DNA of 64,000 bases from Gammaproteobacteria bacterium (GTDB lineage Bacteria > Pseudomonadota > Gammaproteobacteria > Tenderiales > Tenderiaceae). Of the stretch, positions 62,604-64,000 are shown one piece after another. Each line of letters starts with the position of its first letter. The stretch's first letter is position 1. A program made the translations under genes and the position numbers. Location: NCBI GenBank assembly GCA_021731365.1, contig JAKFXL010000029.1, forward strand, positions 1 through 64,000, written 5' to 3'. Under the pieces are notes generated by a model. That model saw only the letters and a list, made by a program, of their open reading frames with translations, was not told the origin of the DNA and did no database searches.

Positions 62604-62786
62604 TTGGAGAGAATTCTTGGCCTGCTGCGGAAATCGCCAACCATGACTACCAGGGAAATAGCGCAGCATCTAGGCATCAGCCAGCGCGCCATTGAAAAAC
62701 AGATAGACAAACTCAAGCGCGATGGTCGTCTGCGCCGGATCGGTCCTGACAAAGGCGGCTACTGGCAAGTATTGGATGCATCTTGA
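62604..62786 (+). pseudogene. Winged-helix gene tail (second)
   Basis: A 60-codon frame from TTG reading ILGLLRKSPTMTTREIAQHLGISQRAIEKQIDKLKRDGRLRRIGPDKGGYWQVLDAS. It closely resembles the DNA-binding C-terminus of COG2865-type proteins and is a paralogue, not a copy, of the tail at 62357-62500. No ribosome site or upstream domain is seen, so it is most likely a relic, but a small DNA-binding protein is not excluded. Confidence 0.55.
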
Positions 62787-62899
62787 TGATCTCCATGACC
62801 AACATCACCACCGGCATCCAAAACCTCAACAAACGTGATCAGATATACTACAATCCGCACGCCGTTATCCCATGCCAATTGAAGGAAATTGTTGACTAA
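62786..62899 (+). CDS. Possible 37-residue peptide between winged-helix relic and rmlC
   Basis: A short frame MISMTNITTGIQNLNKRDQI continuing to QLKEIVD. Its ATG overlaps the stop of the winged-helix frame and its stop directly abuts the rmlC ATG. The packing suggests translated sequence or its relic; I recognise no family. Confidence 0.2.
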   Translation: MISMTNITTGIQNLNKRDQIYYNPHAVIPCQLKEIVD

Positions 62900-63445
62900 A
62901 TGCAATCCACAAGACTCACTATCCCCGATGTCCTACTCATCGAACCTAAGGTTTTCGGTGATGACCGAGGCTTCTTTTTCGAAAGCTACAACCAGCACCA
63001 GTTCGAAGAAGCCATCGGGAGAAAAATCACCTTCGTTCAGGACAACCACTCTCGTTCGGTAAAAGGGGTGCTGCGCGGTTTGCACTATCAAATCAAACAG
63101 CCACAGGGAAAACTAGTACGCGTAGTACAAGGTGAAGTGTTTGATGTGGTAGTGGATCTGCGTAAAAGCTCCCCCACCTTCGGTCAATGGATTGGTGAAA
63201 TCCTTTCGGCTGAAAATAAAAAACAGCTTTGGGTTCCAGAAGGATTTGCACACGGATTCTTAGTGCTAAGTGAGTCTGCGGAATTTCTTTATAAAACCAC
63301 CGATTACTGGGCGCCTGAGCATGAGCGATGTATTGCATGGAATGACGCAACCCTGGCAATCGACTGGCCCATCAGTGATAAACCATCTCTCTCGGGCAAA
63401 GATGCGCAAGGTGCCGCGTTCAAATCAGCAGAGGTTTTTGTTTGA
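62900..63445 (+). CDS. rmlC: dTDP-4-dehydrorhamnose 3,5-epimerase
   Basis: Third step of dTDP-L-rhamnose synthesis. The 181 residues form a cupin with FGDDRGFFFESYNQHQFEEA, FVQDNHSRSVKGVLRGLHYQ, EVFDVVVDLRKSSPTFGQW and PEGFAHGFLVLSE, including the catalytic His and Tyr regions. It completes the pathway with rmlBDA, from which the scarred stretch separates it. Its stop overlaps the ATG of a truncated permease gene. Confidence 0.96.
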   Translation: MQSTRLTIPDVLLIEPKVFGDDRGFFFESYNQHQFEEAIGRKITFVQDNHSRSVKGVLRGLHYQIKQPQGKLVRVVQGEVFDVVVDLRKSSPTFGQWIGEILSAENKKQLWVPEGFAHGFLVLSESAEFLYKTTDYWAPEHERCIAWNDATLAIDWPISDKPSLSGKDAQGAAFKSAEVFV

Positions 63446-63585
63446 TGCAATACTTATCCATTTCCCCCAAAGAAATGGCCGCCAGCCTGTGGCGCAACCG
63501 TGTCCTGACCAAGGCGCTGGTACAGCGCGAAATCATCGGGCGCGTATTAAACTCCATGCAATGGCATCCACGTTCTTGCGTGTAG
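63445..63585 (+). pseudogene. Truncated ABC-2 type polysaccharide export permease
   Basis: A 46-codon frame beginning MQYLSISPKEMAASLWRNRV and LTKALVQREIIGR resembles the N-terminus of Wzm-type O-antigen/capsule permeases, just before their first membrane helix. After Arg33 the sequence changes to an unrelated NSMQWHPRSCV and stops. It overlaps rmlC by ATGA-type coupling, so a complete gene probably stood here. Confidence 0.6.
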
Positions 63586-63834
63586 ACCGAAATCAGAGGA
63601 GAGTCCGCAGCCATCGAAGTTGGCACGAACGTAAATCTGGGGGAAGGGGAAAGCGGAATTGTGGGGGTAGAATTCGTCATGAGCAGAAGAGGCTGTTTGT
63701 GTTTTATGTTCTGGCCTGATAACATCAAATATATCAATCGGTTACTTTTGTTTATGCCCCTTTTTAAGCAAAATTTAGGCTAAAGCTTGTGGTTTCCAAA
63801 CTTCACGTAAAATTTACACCAATAGGATCGTTAT
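63586..63834. other. Unassigned stretch between permease fragment and fcl
   Basis: Both strands carry open frames: plus reads VGTNVNLGEGESGIVGVEFV, minus (ATG at 63680) reads MTNSTPTIPLSPSPRFTFVP and onward. Neither matches a family I know. The last 100 bases are AT-rich and probably promoter or leader of the following gene. Confidence 0.4.
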
Positions 63835-64000
63835 ATGACTGAGACAAGCAAGATCGCGCCCACTGTCGTCGCATCCTTCGCTGGCAAGAAGGTTTGGATC
63901 ACAGGCCACAGAGGTATGTTGGGCTCCGCCATGGTCCGCCGCTTTGCGAATGAAGGAGCCCAGCTCCTGCTGGCTTCGCGCGCGGAACTTGACCTCACAG
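63835..64000 (+). CDS. fcl: GDP-L-fucose synthase, N-terminal part (runs off the window)
   Basis: The first 55 codons encode KKVWITGHRGMLGSAMVRRFANEGAQLLLASRAELDLT after a 16-residue lead, the NADP-binding Rossmann start of GDP-4-keto-6-deoxymannose epimerase/reductase (GHRGMxG). It would use GDP-mannose-derived sugar supplied through ManC. The dehydratase partner gmd is not in the window. The gene is cut by the window edge. Confidence 0.85.
   Translation, partial: MTETSKIAPTVVASFAGKKVWITGHRGMLGSAMVRRFANEGAQLLLASRAELDLT

Overview
The window reads as a contiguous chromosomal segment of a gammaproteobacterium outside the Enterobacterales. Several E. coli gene orders are kept: rluE-nudJ-mnmA-hflD-purB beside icd, cspD/clpS-clpA/infA, miaA-hfq-hflX-hflK-hflC, and the yceD-rpmF-plsX-fab cluster. 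Other features are of the pseudomonad/Chromatiales/methanotroph kind: hisZ before purA, tmk-holB-pilZ-tatD, and mtnA-gyrA-serC-pheA-tyrA-aroA-cmk-rpsA-ihfB followed by surface-sugar genes. Base composition looks moderate. The genus cannot be named from this sequence.

Layout. 1-500: a small exported cupredoxin-like protein behind a strong Fur-box match. 0.8-7 kb: purB-hflD-mnmA-nudJ-rluE on the minus strand, divergent from icd, then cspD. 7.1-10 kb: clpS and clpA, converging on infA. 10.1-18 kb: the miaA-hfq-hflX-hflK-hflC-DUF2065-hisZ-purA string, broken by two intrinsic-terminator-like hairpins. 18.4-24.3 kb: a sucrose cluster (sucrose-phosphate synthase, sucrose phosphatase, fructokinase, amylosucrase) that can make sucrose and turn it into alpha-glucan plus fructose. 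24.3-29.5 kb: a DUF1499 protein, a two-receiver protein with one degenerate receiver, maf, and a two-subunit biotin-dependent carboxylase (probable pyruvate carboxylase). 29.8-42.1 kb: the fatty-acid cluster yceD-rpmF-plsX-fabH-fabD-fabG-acpP-fabF, then pabB-pabC-mltG-tmk-holB-pilZ-tatD. 42.2-43.2 kb: two small envelope proteins. 43.4-55.6 kb: mtnA, gyrA and the aromatic/serine supraoperon serC-pheA-DAHP synthase-tyrA-aroA-cmk-rpsA-ihfB. 55.7-57.1 kb: lapA, pyrF and a ComEA-like protein. 57.2-57.4 kb: three palindromes with the same TTTA loop. 57.4-64 kb: nucleotide-sugar genes (manC, rmlB, rmlD, rmlA, rmlC, start of a GDP-fucose synthase gene), interrupted between rmlA and rmlC, and again after rmlC, by debris: a broken nucleotidyltransferase, an IS3-family transposase remnant, two winged-helix gene tails and a truncated ABC-transporter permease.

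Most of the window is core housekeeping in tight operons, often with overlapping stop and start codons. The accessory parts are the sucrose cluster and the polysaccharide end. No wholly new system is evident. The points most worth a second look are the TTTA-loop hairpin array, the scarred stretch inside the rhamnose operon, the absence of lapB between lapA and pyrF, near-leaderless promoters for clpS and yceD, the DAHP synthase sitting in the aromatic supraoperon, and the sucrose-to-glucan cluster.
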